Shown: piece after piece, positions 8,839 to 16,416 of the stretch
How positions within the stretch are numbered: the first letter of the stretch is position 1
Layout: the number at the start of each line of letters is the position of its first letter
Assembly: GCF_000253295.1 (NCBI RefSeq)
Contig: NC_015717.1
Span: forward strand, 3,410,001-3,474,000
Length of the DNA: 64,000 nucleotides
DNA from: Hyphomicrobium sp. MC1
GTDB lineage: Bacteria > Pseudomonadota > Alphaproteobacteria > Rhizobiales > Hyphomicrobiaceae
Direction of reading: 5' to 3'
Program-made: the position numbers and the translations under genes
Notes under the pieces: generated by a model
The model's database searches: none
Told to the model about the DNA's origin: nothing
The model's input: only the letters and a program-made list of their open reading frames with translations

Positions 8839-9828
8839 TTATCCGGCGACGCAGCGCGCAAAACCTGCCGCGAACTCGGCGCGGTTGAGATTTTTCCCGA
8901 TGACGACGAACTGCGACATCCGCGACTCATCATCGAGCCATAACCGGTCTGGACGCATCGTTGTGAGCATTCGGACGCTCTGGAATACAATCCGCTCTCG
9001 AAAACCACGCGCATTGAAAATACCTTTGGTGCGGTAGAGATCCTCCCCACGGGTTTGCGCCATATCGTTCAGCCAAAGCGAGAATTTATTGAGATCGATC
9101 GGGCGGCTCTCCTGCAAAATAAATGAGCCTACGGATGCATCGTGCTCATGCTCGTGATCATCGAGAAATTGCGGATCTACGTCGAGCTTCTGCACCAAGT
9201 CGAACGCGCCAACCCCGATCACCTGATCGATGTCGATCTCTGAGTTCGTCGTATAATGGATTTTTGCGAGCGGGTTTAGAGCTCGAACCCGCGCTTCCAC
9301 GGCCTTCAATTGCTCCGGTGAAACCAAATCGACTTTATTGACCAGAACAATATCGCTAAATGCAACCTGCTCGATGGCCTCGTTGCTTTGCTGCAGATTT
9401 ATTTCGATATTGACTGCGTCGACTACCGTCACGAAGGCGTCAAGACGGATGCTTCGTTTCACTTCGTCGGCGACAAAAAAGGTCGATGCCACCGGTGCCG
9501 GATCTGCTAGGCCCGTTGTCTCGATCAAAATTCCCTGAAGTTCAGCGCGTTGCCGGAGGCGCTGCAGGGTATCAATGAGATCTCCGCGCACAGTGCAACA
9601 GAGGCAGCCGTTATTGAATTCCACGAGCTCTGCCTGTTCATCTTGAACGACGAGCTGACCATCGATGCTGATCTCGCCAAATTCATTGACGATGACGGCG
9701 ATGGTCTTGCCGTGCTCCTTATGCAGGATATTGTTGATCAGCGTCGTCTTGCCGGAGCCGAGAAAGCCGGTGATCACCGTGGCAGGAATGCGATCGCTCG
9801 CTTTTGAAAGCGATGAGTCGATGGACAT
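8839..9828 (-). CDS. CobW/P47K family G3E GTPase metallochaperone
   Basis: The 329-residue protein shows Walker A GFLGSGKTT (about 21-29), the metal-binding CxCC motif GCLCC (about 74-78), ETTGLADP (switch/Walker B region) and the guanine-specificity motif NKVD. A CobW C-terminal domain (GIFNARGFRERIVFQSVR) and a histidine-containing linker HEHEHD complete the family picture. Such proteins use GTP to load cobalt, zinc or iron into target enzymes; members next to nitrile hydratases insert cobalt. Here cobalt transporter genes lie nearby on the same strand, which favours cobalt as cargo. No nitrile hydratase is in the window. Confidence 0.88.
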   Translation of the reverse strand: MSIDSSLSKASDRIPATVITGFLGSGKTTLINNILHKEHGKTIAVIVNEFGEISIDGQLVVQDEQAELVEFNNGCLCCTVRGDLIDTLQRLRQRAELQGILIETTGLADPAPVASTFFVADEVKRSIRLDAFVTVVDAVNIEINLQQSNEAIEQVAFSDIVLVNKVDLVSPEQLKAVEARVRALNPLAKIHYTTNSEIDIDQVIGVGAFDLVQKLDVDPQFLDDHEHEHDASVGSFILQESRPIDLNKFSLWLNDMAQTRGEDLYRTKGIFNARGFRERIVFQSVRMLTTMRPDRLWLDDESRMSQFVVIGKNLNRAEFAAGFARCVAG

Positions 9829-9981
9829 GCAATCACCTCTCTAAAGTCGTGCAAGATATGTCGAGAGCCGCGACCATTACTGCCAGCCTGTAACATCAGC
9901 AAACGCGCCCCGCGTAGGATACTTGATCCCCGCGGTACGCGCTCACGCAATCGCCCATGGCCCTCGCATCGACGAACTGCG

Positions 9982-10018
9982 CCGGGTGAGGGCAATTGGA
10001 AGACTTGTCCTCACCCGG
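9982..10018 (-). terminator. Hairpin after the first tubulin-like gene
   Basis: A perfect 10-base stem, CCGGGTGAGG/CCTCACCCGG, with a 17-base loop lies 8 bases past the stop codon. The U tract is weak. Confidence 0.5.
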
Positions 10019-10025
10019 TTTCACC

Positions 10026-11750
10026 TTAAGCCTCGGCGGGCGCGCCGAGTTGCTTGGCTGGAGTTCCATCCGACGCGAGCCGCTTTACCGGAGCACCGCC
10101 CGGCGTCGGCACGACCGTCCGAGTCATTGCCGCGATACCCTGCTCGAGGATCACCTTGCGGTTGGGCGGCGGCAGCTTATCGCCGCGAAGTTCGTCGTAG
10201 GGTACGACGACCCAACATGCGCAGCCCCAGATGCATTCTCCGGCCATGCCTTCAAAACGGATCGCAGGCTCGGAGAGCATGGGACCGATGTCGATCAGCC
10301 AAGCGTGCTCATTGAGCTTTTCCTCCCACGTCAAACCCTCGTAGGTCTTCTGGCTTGCCCAGAAGGCATCCAAATCAGTCTTCGCCACACCAGCAAGAAT
10401 AATGTCGGCGTATGCTGTCAGCGCATCGAAGAATTCGTTGGTCGAAATCTGCATCGACGATTCTGAATCGAGCAAATATTCGTCAGCGATGAGCTTCTTG
10501 AAGTCCGTTTCCATCTTCGCGATCGGCATATTGCGAGAGCCATAGATCAGCACCTCCGCATAATCCGTACGGAACTCATCCTTCAAGCCGTCATACTTGG
10601 GAACGAAGTCAGTCCACTGTTCGACGACTCCTTCCCACTTCGATGGCGCTTCGCCAGGCAAAACCTGCACGCCAGGATGCGTGAGCTTGGCAACGTCGAA
10701 CATGGTCCAGCTGCGTGCTTTGGCACTGACGGTTTCGTGAGGTGCACCGGTAAGGCCGGCCGGCCGCATGGCGCGGAAGAGGTTGCGGCCGTTGTCGGAA
10801 ACGACAAACCGCATAAACGAATCCGCGACAAAGCGGTTCGTGACCATCTCCTTAAAGCCCTGCCGGATTGCAGCTTCACCCGTCGTCGTATACGCCGTCA
10901 GCCGTTGCCAGCTCTGCTCGGGATTGACGATGAAGAAGCCGCCGGTGAATGGATTGCGATAGAGGTCGCCCCAGACCGCGATCACACCGTTGTTTTTGTC
11001 CTCATCGAGCATGCAATCAATCTCGTTGAGAGTGGTGTAGAGCTGAGGAGCGTTATAATAGATTTCGGGATCGCCCGAATGCGGGAGCTGCCCGACGCCG
11101 ATTACCGGAATGCGACGGCCGAGTTTCACATTCGACAGATGCCGCGCGAGATCGACAACCATGCCGCTGCCGGTTCCTCCCGCCAGACTGAAGCAGAGCG
11201 TAATCATCGACGGCAAGCCTGACTTGTCGACTTGATCTGCGAATTTGCGAAGTGCTTTCTCAAGCGGCCGCTCGTCTGCGTAGTAGGCGTTCGCATAGAT
11301 GCCTTTGGCCACGGCGCGCGGGAAGTGGCCGCCGGCTTTCGGCATTTCGTATGTCTTCGGCACATAAGACTCGAAGTTCGGATTCCAATAATACCGAGGA
11401 TATTCGAGTTTTAAGAATTCGCGGGTGCGATTCATGCCCTCGAAGAATTCGTCTTTGGATGGCACAGGCAGCGGCACGGCCTGAAACAGGAAGCGATCCG
11501 TTGGAATACCGCGAGATTCAAGACGCTTCACGAATGCCTTGGCATAGTCCTCGGCGATACCCATGTCCTGCTCGCCGATATCGACGACCAGCGCCGAAAA
11601 AGTGGCGCGTGGATCGGTCAGCTGGTCTTCGATTTCGCCAGTGCGCAACAGCGCCTCGACGTAGGCGGCACCCGTACGGCCGATACCGACGACGTGCATA
11701 CAATGGGGCGCCTGTGTCCCCGTTGAGCTATGATAAAGTGATGCAGACAA
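10026..11750 (-). CDS. FtsZ/tubulin-superfamily protein, divergent (long paralogue)
   Basis: About 574 residues. The N terminus has a Rossmann-type glycine loop (HVVGIGRTGAAYVEALL). The tubulin signature appears as SLAGGTGSGMVVDLARHL near residue 195, matching the GGGTG(S/T)G nucleotide-binding loop of FtsZ and tubulin. The remainder is long and unlike FtsZ, with a C-terminal GRAVITY-like tail of unknown role. It belongs with Tubulin_2-like proteins of uncharacterised function. A TTG start at 11750 follows a good GGAGG; an ATG at 11762 would add four residues. It is in a run with a small unknown gene and a second tubulin-like gene that shares blocks such as LKLEYPxYxW. Polymerisation and GTP binding are inferred, not shown. 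Confidence 0.8.
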   Translation of the reverse strand: MSASLYHSSTGTQAPHCMHVVGIGRTGAAYVEALLRTGEIEDQLTDPRATFSALVVDIGEQDMGIAEDYAKAFVKRLESRGIPTDRFLFQAVPLPVPSKDEFFEGMNRTREFLKLEYPRYYWNPNFESYVPKTYEMPKAGGHFPRAVAKGIYANAYYADERPLEKALRKFADQVDKSGLPSMITLCFSLAGGTGSGMVVDLARHLSNVKLGRRIPVIGVGQLPHSGDPEIYYNAPQLYTTLNEIDCMLDEDKNNGVIAVWGDLYRNPFTGGFFIVNPEQSWQRLTAYTTTGEAAIRQGFKEMVTNRFVADSFMRFVVSDNGRNLFRAMRPAGLTGAPHETVSAKARSWTMFDVAKLTHPGVQVLPGEAPSKWEGVVEQWTDFVPKYDGLKDEFRTDYAEVLIYGSRNMPIAKMETDFKKLIADEYLLDSESSMQISTNEFFDALTAYADIILAGVAKTDLDAFWASQKTYEGLTWEEKLNEHAWLIDIGPMLSEPAIRFEGMAGECIWGCACWVVVPYDELRGDKLPPPNRKVILEQGIAAMTRTVVPTPGGAPVKRLASDGTPAKQLGAPAEA

Positions 11751-11816
11751 AGCTACCTCCATGCGGTCTATTGATGTTCCACGTGCTCGATAGTGTTCCG
11801 GCCTTCGACGATCGTC

Positions 11817-12233
11817 TCAGCATCGGATCGTAAAAGTCTCCGTTGCATCCAAGAAACCAAGGTCTCTCAAAATGTGTGCAGTCGATGTTGCGCGATTGCG
11901 CGTGACGTAGAGCATGTAGTCCTCTACGAAGAGGCCGGGATCGCGCGATATCGTGCCGTCTTCGATCAAGGCGACGCCCTTTTCGAGATCGGCGCGGGCG
12001 AGTTCGGCAGTCCAGATTGGCGTCCAAATATGAATCGCCTGATCCGTGACTTTCGATATCGTGACGAACTTGTCGCCTACGATGGTTGGAACTTTCGCTC
12101 CGGCACCGTACTTCTTTTTGACTTCATCCCAGTTGAGCGGCATGTGTTTCAACCTCGTTTGAGCAGGCCGATCCGGTGCAAGCAGCCTGAGCCGTCCAGA
12201 TATTTTCTTCACGACTTCCCAACTGAGCGACAT
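11817..12233 (-). CDS. Small protein of unknown function between two tubulin-like genes
   Basis: The ORF gives 138 residues from 12233, or 108 from the ATG at 12143, which has GAGGT upstream. No family is recognised. The visible core is VPTIVGDKFVTISKV, HIWTPIWTAELARADLEKG, then ALIEDGTISRDPGLFVEDYML, a mixed alpha/beta pattern without membrane segments. The two candidate starts lie in nearly repeated sequence (MSLSWEVVKK at 12233, MPLNWDEVKK at 12143, exactly 90 bases apart), as if the 5' end had been duplicated in frame. Sitting between two tubulin-like genes on the same strand, it may be a partner or regulator of the filament; this is inference from position. Confidence 0.65.
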   Translation of the reverse strand: MSLSWEVVKKISGRLRLLAPDRPAQTRLKHMPLNWDEVKKKYGAGAKVPTIVGDKFVTISKVTDQAIHIWTPIWTAELARADLEKGVALIEDGTISRDPGLFVEDYMLYVTRNRATSTAHILRDLGFLDATETFTIRC

Positions 12234-12278
12234 CCAAGCAGACCTTGTGCAAGCAATGAGCTGGCGTATGCGACCGTG

Positions 12279-13748
12279 CTATTCTGAAATCAGGGCGCTC
12301 ATGGGAACTGCGATCCAGCTACCGCCTTCGCCGAGACTCGCACCTGCCATACCTTCGATGCGGTTAGACGGCTCACTGAGCAGAATGCCCTGATCGAGAA
12401 GCAGCGAGTGATCGAGAATTTTCTCATCACGATCTTCCTGGCTATAGGCATCAAGCGTCGTTCGGAACAGCGACAGGTCAGTCTTCTGAATGGAAGGAAG
12501 AACGAACTGAGCCGACGTCAACCGACCGTGGCCGGTCACTTGTGGAGGCACGTCTGGTGAGAAGGCGGCTTCTATCCCGGCTACTGCTGTAGCCACGCTA
12601 TTTTGCTGCTCCGAAGGCACGCGCACTTCGATAAACTCCGGCTTGTAGGTATCGCGAATGCCGAGAGATGAGCGCAACCCGCTTCCGATCGGAGCCGCGG
12701 CTCCTTCCAGATCGCTGAATCCGAACATGTGAATCCACTTCGCGCCCCACGGCGTCCGCGCGGCTGAATGCTGCGTCGAAGGCGCAGCCACCCAGTTCAG
12801 CATCCGGAGCGTTTCCAGGAGATTGGCGCCGCCGCGCTCGGTCAACAGAGAGGTAACCTCCGCATCGACCCTACGATGGGTTTCCGCGAGATCATGCGTC
12901 GCGTTCCAGACGTGCTGTTGCGGCACGAGCAAGAGACCGGCGGTAAAAGGATTGCGGAACAGTTCGCCGCAAGACGCGACAAGCGCTTTATTTTTTGTTT
13001 CGTCGCCGAGACAGTCGAATTCGTTGAGCGCTGCAAACAGGCCACCGCCGCGATGCTGCGAAAGATCTCCATCACAGGGAAGGATGCCGAGGCCAACAAC
13101 AAGCGCCTGCCGGCCAAGCACGACGTTTGTCAGGTGACGAGCGATATCGACTACGATGCCGCTGCCTGTCCCACCACCCATTCCGAATGCGATACAGACA
13201 ATCGACTGAGCGGACTCGTTGTTCACATGCTCTCCGAAACGGCGGATAGCTGCTGCGAGTGGGCGTTCGCCATCATAATACGCGCGACCATAGAGTGCTT
13301 TGGCGTAGGAGCGCCGAAAATTACCTTCAGCGGTCTGCACATCGCCGCTTTCAGGCAGCCATCCCTTGCCGTCAAACGTCCACGGATACATCGGATATTC
13401 GAGCTTCAGCAGTTTCTCGTAATCCTGGAACGTATTGCTGAGTTCTTCGGCGCTGATCGGATCGAGAGAGATGATGTCGACGTCGGCCCGCCCTTCGGGC
13501 AGAGCAGCAGTAGCCGTGCGGACATCTTCAAGATCTTCATTTCCGATATCGACAACGAGCGCGGTCATTGGGCTATCGGAAGGCTGTAGAGAACGAAGGA
13601 CATCCGCGACGATCTCCGCGCCGGCTTTACCTATGCCGATGATATGGACGTTGAACGGCACGACCGCTTCGCCACCAACTCGATGCACACCGCGACGCAG
13701 CGCTTCGAGTTTTCGCTTCTTCAGCCGCTCTTCAAGTGTCAATTCCAT
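12279..13748 (-). CDS. FtsZ/tubulin-superfamily protein, divergent (short paralogue)
   Basis: 489 residues. A lysine/arginine-rich N-terminal helix (about 1-25) precedes the nucleotide-loop strand VHIIGIGKAGAEIV. The signature AFGMGGGTGSGIVVDIARHL near residues 188-207 is a textbook tubulin/FtsZ G-box. It is a paralogue of the gene at 10026: both have LVVDIG after the first strand, LKLEYPMYPW/LKLEYPRYYW, AxYxxERPL and RNPFTxG. Paired tubulin homologues can co-polymerise (BtubA/BtubB, TubZ-like systems), so a heteromeric filament is possible. The start is supported by its position after a gap from cbtA. Function unknown. Confidence 0.8.
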   Translation of the reverse strand: MELTLEERLKKRKLEALRRGVHRVGGEAVVPFNVHIIGIGKAGAEIVADVLRSLQPSDSPMTALVVDIGNEDLEDVRTATAALPEGRADVDIISLDPISAEELSNTFQDYEKLLKLEYPMYPWTFDGKGWLPESGDVQTAEGNFRRSYAKALYGRAYYDGERPLAAAIRRFGEHVNNESAQSIVCIAFGMGGGTGSGIVVDIARHLTNVVLGRQALVVGLGILPCDGDLSQHRGGGLFAALNEFDCLGDETKNKALVASCGELFRNPFTAGLLLVPQQHVWNATHDLAETHRRVDAEVTSLLTERGGANLLETLRMLNWVAAPSTQHSAARTPWGAKWIHMFGFSDLEGAAAPIGSGLRSSLGIRDTYKPEFIEVRVPSEQQNSVATAVAGIEAAFSPDVPPQVTGHGRLTSAQFVLPSIQKTDLSLFRTTLDAYSQEDRDEKILDHSLLLDQGILLSEPSNRIEGMAGASLGEGGSWIAVPMSALISE

Positions 13749-13782
13749 AGATCACCCCTAAAACTCGATGCATTAAGCGTCG

Positions 13783-14520
13783 TTAAGCGCGGCCAAGTTC
13801 TTTTCCGGTCGATGTGCCATGTCCTCTTGCTCGTTCAAGAGACGCGCCGAAGACAAGCGCGATCGTGCCCCATAAAATGACCTGAATGCCGAGAGAAGAG
13901 ACGCGAAATTTCCAAAGTAGGTCGGCGGGAAAACCTTCAGGGACTTCGTTGATCGACGGCAGCATGAAGCCTGCGAGCGACGCGAGCACGATATAGACGC
14001 TGCCTCCGATCAACACCGCGTTCCAGGTACCGAAACTTGGAACGAATTGCCGGGCTGCGCTTATCGCGATCGCTAAAGCCGCGAGCGAGAACACAATCAT
14101 TCCGAAATAGAGTTGTGTTCGCGCTCCTATGGTTTCAGGCGAACCAACCGCTGGCGGATTCGCCGGATATTTGAGATCAGGCACGAGGTAGACAGCTACA
14201 AATCCAAGAGCAGCCATGATGATGGCTGTCGTTCGCGGCGAGCGAGTAATGATCCGCCCCTGAAAGAATGCGAACGCAAGGGCAAAAAGCCCTCCCATCG
14301 CTGTGCCCACGACGGTAACGCCGGTCAGCAGACCGACTCCGGCCTGTATTGACCGGCTGACAAGCTCCGGCTCCTCGGCTTCGCCTCTGGCTTTCGCCAT
14401 TTGCTCTTCAAAACCGATAGCATGATCGACCTGTGGCTCGCCGAAAACCTCGGCGAAACCAAAAGCGAGGAACCCGGCAAGAAGACCTGCGAGCATGCCG
14501 CGTAGAAGCAAAGATCCCAT
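13783..14520 (-). CDS. cbtA: CbtA family cobalt transporter subunit
   Basis: About 245 residues with hydrophobic segments at roughly 1-22, 58-83, 98-113, 136-156, 168-190 and 210-227. The N-terminal FAEVFGEPQVDHAI and the ARxxEEPELVSRSIQ region after the first helix match the CbtA family, predicted five-to-six-helix cobalt permeases usually encoded with CbtB. It follows cbtB by about 20 bases, so they form one transcript. The ATG at 14520 has GGAG ten bases upstream; an in-frame TTG at 14529 is the alternative. The cargo is cobalt by family; direct proof is lacking for most members. Confidence 0.85.
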   Translation of the reverse strand: MGSLLLRGMLAGLLAGFLAFGFAEVFGEPQVDHAIGFEEQMAKARGEAEEPELVSRSIQAGVGLLTGVTVVGTAMGGLFALAFAFFQGRIITRSPRTTAIIMAALGFVAVYLVPDLKYPANPPAVGSPETIGARTQLYFGMIVFSLAALAIAISAARQFVPSFGTWNAVLIGGSVYIVLASLAGFMLPSINEVPEGFPADLLWKFRVSSLGIQVILWGTIALVFGASLERARGHGTSTGKELGRA

Positions 14521-14541
14521 ATCCGACAATCTCCGCTGAGG

Positions 14542-14769
14542 TCAGTGACAAGGGAAACCGAGAAGATGGCGGCCGTCATGCACGAACTCATGAACGTACA
14601 TGCTGTTGAAGATTGCAGTCGCGCCCTCTTCGACGCCGATGAAGTACATGGCGAGAACGAACAACAATCCTGCAAATACGGCCCAGGGAAGGACTTGCCG
14701 CAGCGGAATGGGAGCATTGCCGGAGAGCAGTTCGGAAGTCTGGTTCGATTGCAGGCTCGCAGTGGACAT
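14542..14769 (-). CDS. cbtB: CbtB family cobalt transporter subunit
   Basis: This 75-residue protein has one membrane helix (about 29-45, AVFAGLLFVLAMYFIG). Its C-terminal histidine-rich tail reads YVHEFVHDGRHLLGFPCH, the hallmark of CbtB and a likely Co2+ ligand set. A GGAG lies ten bases ahead of the ATG at 14769. Upstream is a strong promoter and a terminator-like hairpin, so expression is probably controlled by attenuation. It is the first gene of the cbtBA transcript and may also drive the tubulin-like genes downstream. Confidence 0.88.
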   Translation of the reverse strand: MSTASLQSNQTSELLSGNAPIPLRQVLPWAVFAGLLFVLAMYFIGVEEGATAIFNSMYVHEFVHDGRHLLGFPCH

Positions 14770-14795
14770 CAGTTTTTCTCCAGATTTTTGGCCAG

Positions 14796-14847
14796 AAAAC
14801 AAAAACGCCCCACGCAAGTCCCCCCGAAGGGTGAATGCAGTGAGGCG
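14796..14847 (-). promoter_or_regulatory. Attenuator-like terminator hairpin in the cbtB leader
   Basis: On the minus strand CGCCTCACTGCA pairs with TTGCGTGGGGCG (14847-14806) around a CCCTTCGGGG inner hairpin. It is followed by TTTTTGTTTT (14805-14796). It lies between the promoter and the cbtB start, as in riboswitch or attenuator control. No cobalamin-riboswitch core was recognised. Confidence 0.6.
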
Positions 14848-14888
14848 CCGGTGCCAGCTATGTAATGAAGCTTTATCGCTCGGAGGAA

Positions 14889-14918
14889 ATAACAACACAG
14901 GCGTCTTTGGCCTGTCAA
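14889..14918 (-). promoter_or_regulatory. Promoter of cbtBA
   Basis: On the minus strand TTGACA (14918-14913), 18 bases, then TGTTAT (14894-14889). Transcription would start near 14882, giving a leader of about 110 bases before cbtB. Confidence 0.55.
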
Positions 14919-15142
14919 GCGATTTTGGAAAGTCAATTCGACGTCGGTTGCAAAAAAGCGAATGGCACGCAGCTACTGCTGCATTCGTCAGCATTCTGCG
15001 CAAATCTGATGCGTGTCTCGAATGCTTGAACAGATGCGGGAAAGATGATTACCTTCATCATATGGGCGTTCGGACATTATCGTCAGCAACGCCTAATCCG
15101 GGCTACCAGAACTGCTGGTCCGTTCAAGCTGAGTGATCCGTA

Positions 15143-15292
15143 CGCTCTCGAAAAAGAGCGGTGCGCACTGACTTTTGCTTGATACGGCAATCCCTGAATC
15201 ATCATCTCAAAAATCACCTGATCGATGTGATGGGAGCCGTCGCTGTCGGGATTCGTCCCGTTGGTTGGCTCGTTTGCTGAGCGACGCTCAGC
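15143..15292 (+). promoter_or_regulatory. Structured leader upstream of amiE
   Basis: Three hairpins precede amiE: CGCTCT-cgaaaa-AGAGCG (15143-15160), CGGGA-ttcg-TCCCG (15247-15260) and GCTGAGC-gac-GCTCAGC (15276-15292). In Pseudomonas the amiE leader carries the terminator that AmiR overrides. Here no hairpin is followed by a clear U tract, so the mechanism is open. Confidence 0.35.
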
Positions 15293-15311
15293 GCATCAAA
15301 AGGATAAAGCG

Positions 15312-16349
15312 ATGTTGCACGGTGACATTTCCAGCAGCAAGGACACGGTCGGCGTCGCCGTCGTGAATTACAAGATGCCTCGCCTCCACACCAAAGCCGA
15401 GGTGTTGGCGAACGCTCGAAAAATTGCCGATATGGTTGTCGGCATGAAAACGGGACTTCCGGGCATGGATCTCGTCATTTTTCCGGAATATTCGACACAC
15501 GGAATTATGTACGATCCGAAGGAGATGTACGAAACTGCAGCTACCGTGCCCGGAGAAGAAACAGAAATCTTCGCAGAAGCTTGCCGCAAGGCAAAGGTCT
15601 GGGGCGTCTTCTCTCTGACAGGTGAACAGCACGAAGAGCATCCGAAGAAAGCGCCGTACAACACTCTGATCCTGATGAACGACAAAGGCGAGATCGTTCA
15701 GAAATATCGCAAGATCATGCCGTGGGTTCCGATCGAAGGCTGGTATCCGGGAAATTGCACGTACGTTTCTGACGGGCCGAAGGGCATGAAAGTCAGCCTC
15801 ATTATTTGCGACGACGGCAATTATCCTGAGATCTGGCGCGACTGCGCAATGAAAGGCGCCGAGCTTATCGTACGTTGCCAAGGCTACATGTACCCCGCCA
15901 AAGACCAGCAAGTTTTGATGGCGAAAGCGATGGCGTGGGCAAATAACTGCTACGTTGCCGTCGCCAATGCTGCCGGATTTGACGGCGTCTATTCTTACTT
16001 CGGTCATTCCGCCATTGTCGGTTTCGATGGGCGGACGCTCGGAGAATGCGGAGAGGAAGAATACGGCATCCAATATGCGCAGCTCTCCAAGTCGCTCATT
16101 CGCGACGCGCGACGCAATACGCAGTCCGAGAACCACCTCTTCAAACTCGTCCACCGAGGCTATACCGGCGTTCTGAAATCGGGAGACGGGGAGCACGGCG
16201 TCGCCGCTTGTCCCTACGACTTCTACAAGAAATGGGTAGAAGACCCCGAAGGGACTCGCGAAATGGTCGAGGCCTTCACCCGGCCGACGATCGGCACAGA
16301 TGAGTGCCCGATCGATGGCCTTCCAAACAAAGAAGTCGTTCATCGCTGA
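15312..16349 (+). CDS. amiE: Aliphatic amidase (acylamide amidohydrolase)
   Basis: This 345-residue protein is near-identical in pattern to Pseudomonas AmiE from its first residues (MLHGDISSSKDTVGVAVVNY). The nitrilase-superfamily triad sits at the expected positions: Glu59 (FPEYS), Lys134 (KYRKIMPW) and Cys166 (LIICDDGN). It hydrolyses short aliphatic amides such as acetamide and propionamide to the acid plus ammonia in the cytoplasm. The ATG at 15312 follows AAAAGGA and matches the family start; the ORF opens further upstream. It is transcribed toward the VWA/MoxR genes, with a shared hairpin between them. AmiC and AmiR homologues 3-5 kb away are its likely control system. No AmiS-type transporter gene is next to it. 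Confidence 0.96.
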   Translation: MLHGDISSSKDTVGVAVVNYKMPRLHTKAEVLANARKIADMVVGMKTGLPGMDLVIFPEYSTHGIMYDPKEMYETAATVPGEETEIFAEACRKAKVWGVFSLTGEQHEEHPKKAPYNTLILMNDKGEIVQKYRKIMPWVPIEGWYPGNCTYVSDGPKGMKVSLIICDDGNYPEIWRDCAMKGAELIVRCQGYMYPAKDQQVLMAKAMAWANNCYVAVANAAGFDGVYSYFGHSAIVGFDGRTLGECGEEEYGIQYAQLSKSLIRDARRNTQSENHLFKLVHRGYTGVLKSGDGEHGVAACPYDFYKKWVEDPEGTREMVEAFTRPTIGTDECPIDGLPNKEVVHR

Positions 16350-16361
16350 CCGACTGCCGAT

Positions 16362-16399
16362 CAGCATCGGGCCTTGCGACCAAACCAGGCCCGATGCTG
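16362..16399. terminator. Bidirectional terminator between amiE and the VWA gene
   Basis: CAGCATCGGGCCT (16362-16374) and AGGCCCGATGCTG (16387-16399) form a perfect 13-base stem with a 12-base loop. It lies between the convergent stop codons of amiE and the VWA gene. U tracts are short on both sides. Confidence 0.7.
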
Positions 16400-16416
16400 C
16401 TAATCGATTTCCGCCA

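Noticed and set aside
14770..14890. Cobalamin riboswitch in the cbtB leader
   Set aside because: The conserved B12-riboswitch core was not found; only a terminator-like hairpin is evident.
15160..15200. Sigma-54 promoter upstream of amiE
   Set aside because: The segment GCGCACTGACTTTTGC resembles a -24/-12 element, but the GG-to-GC spacing is off by one and the GG is missing.
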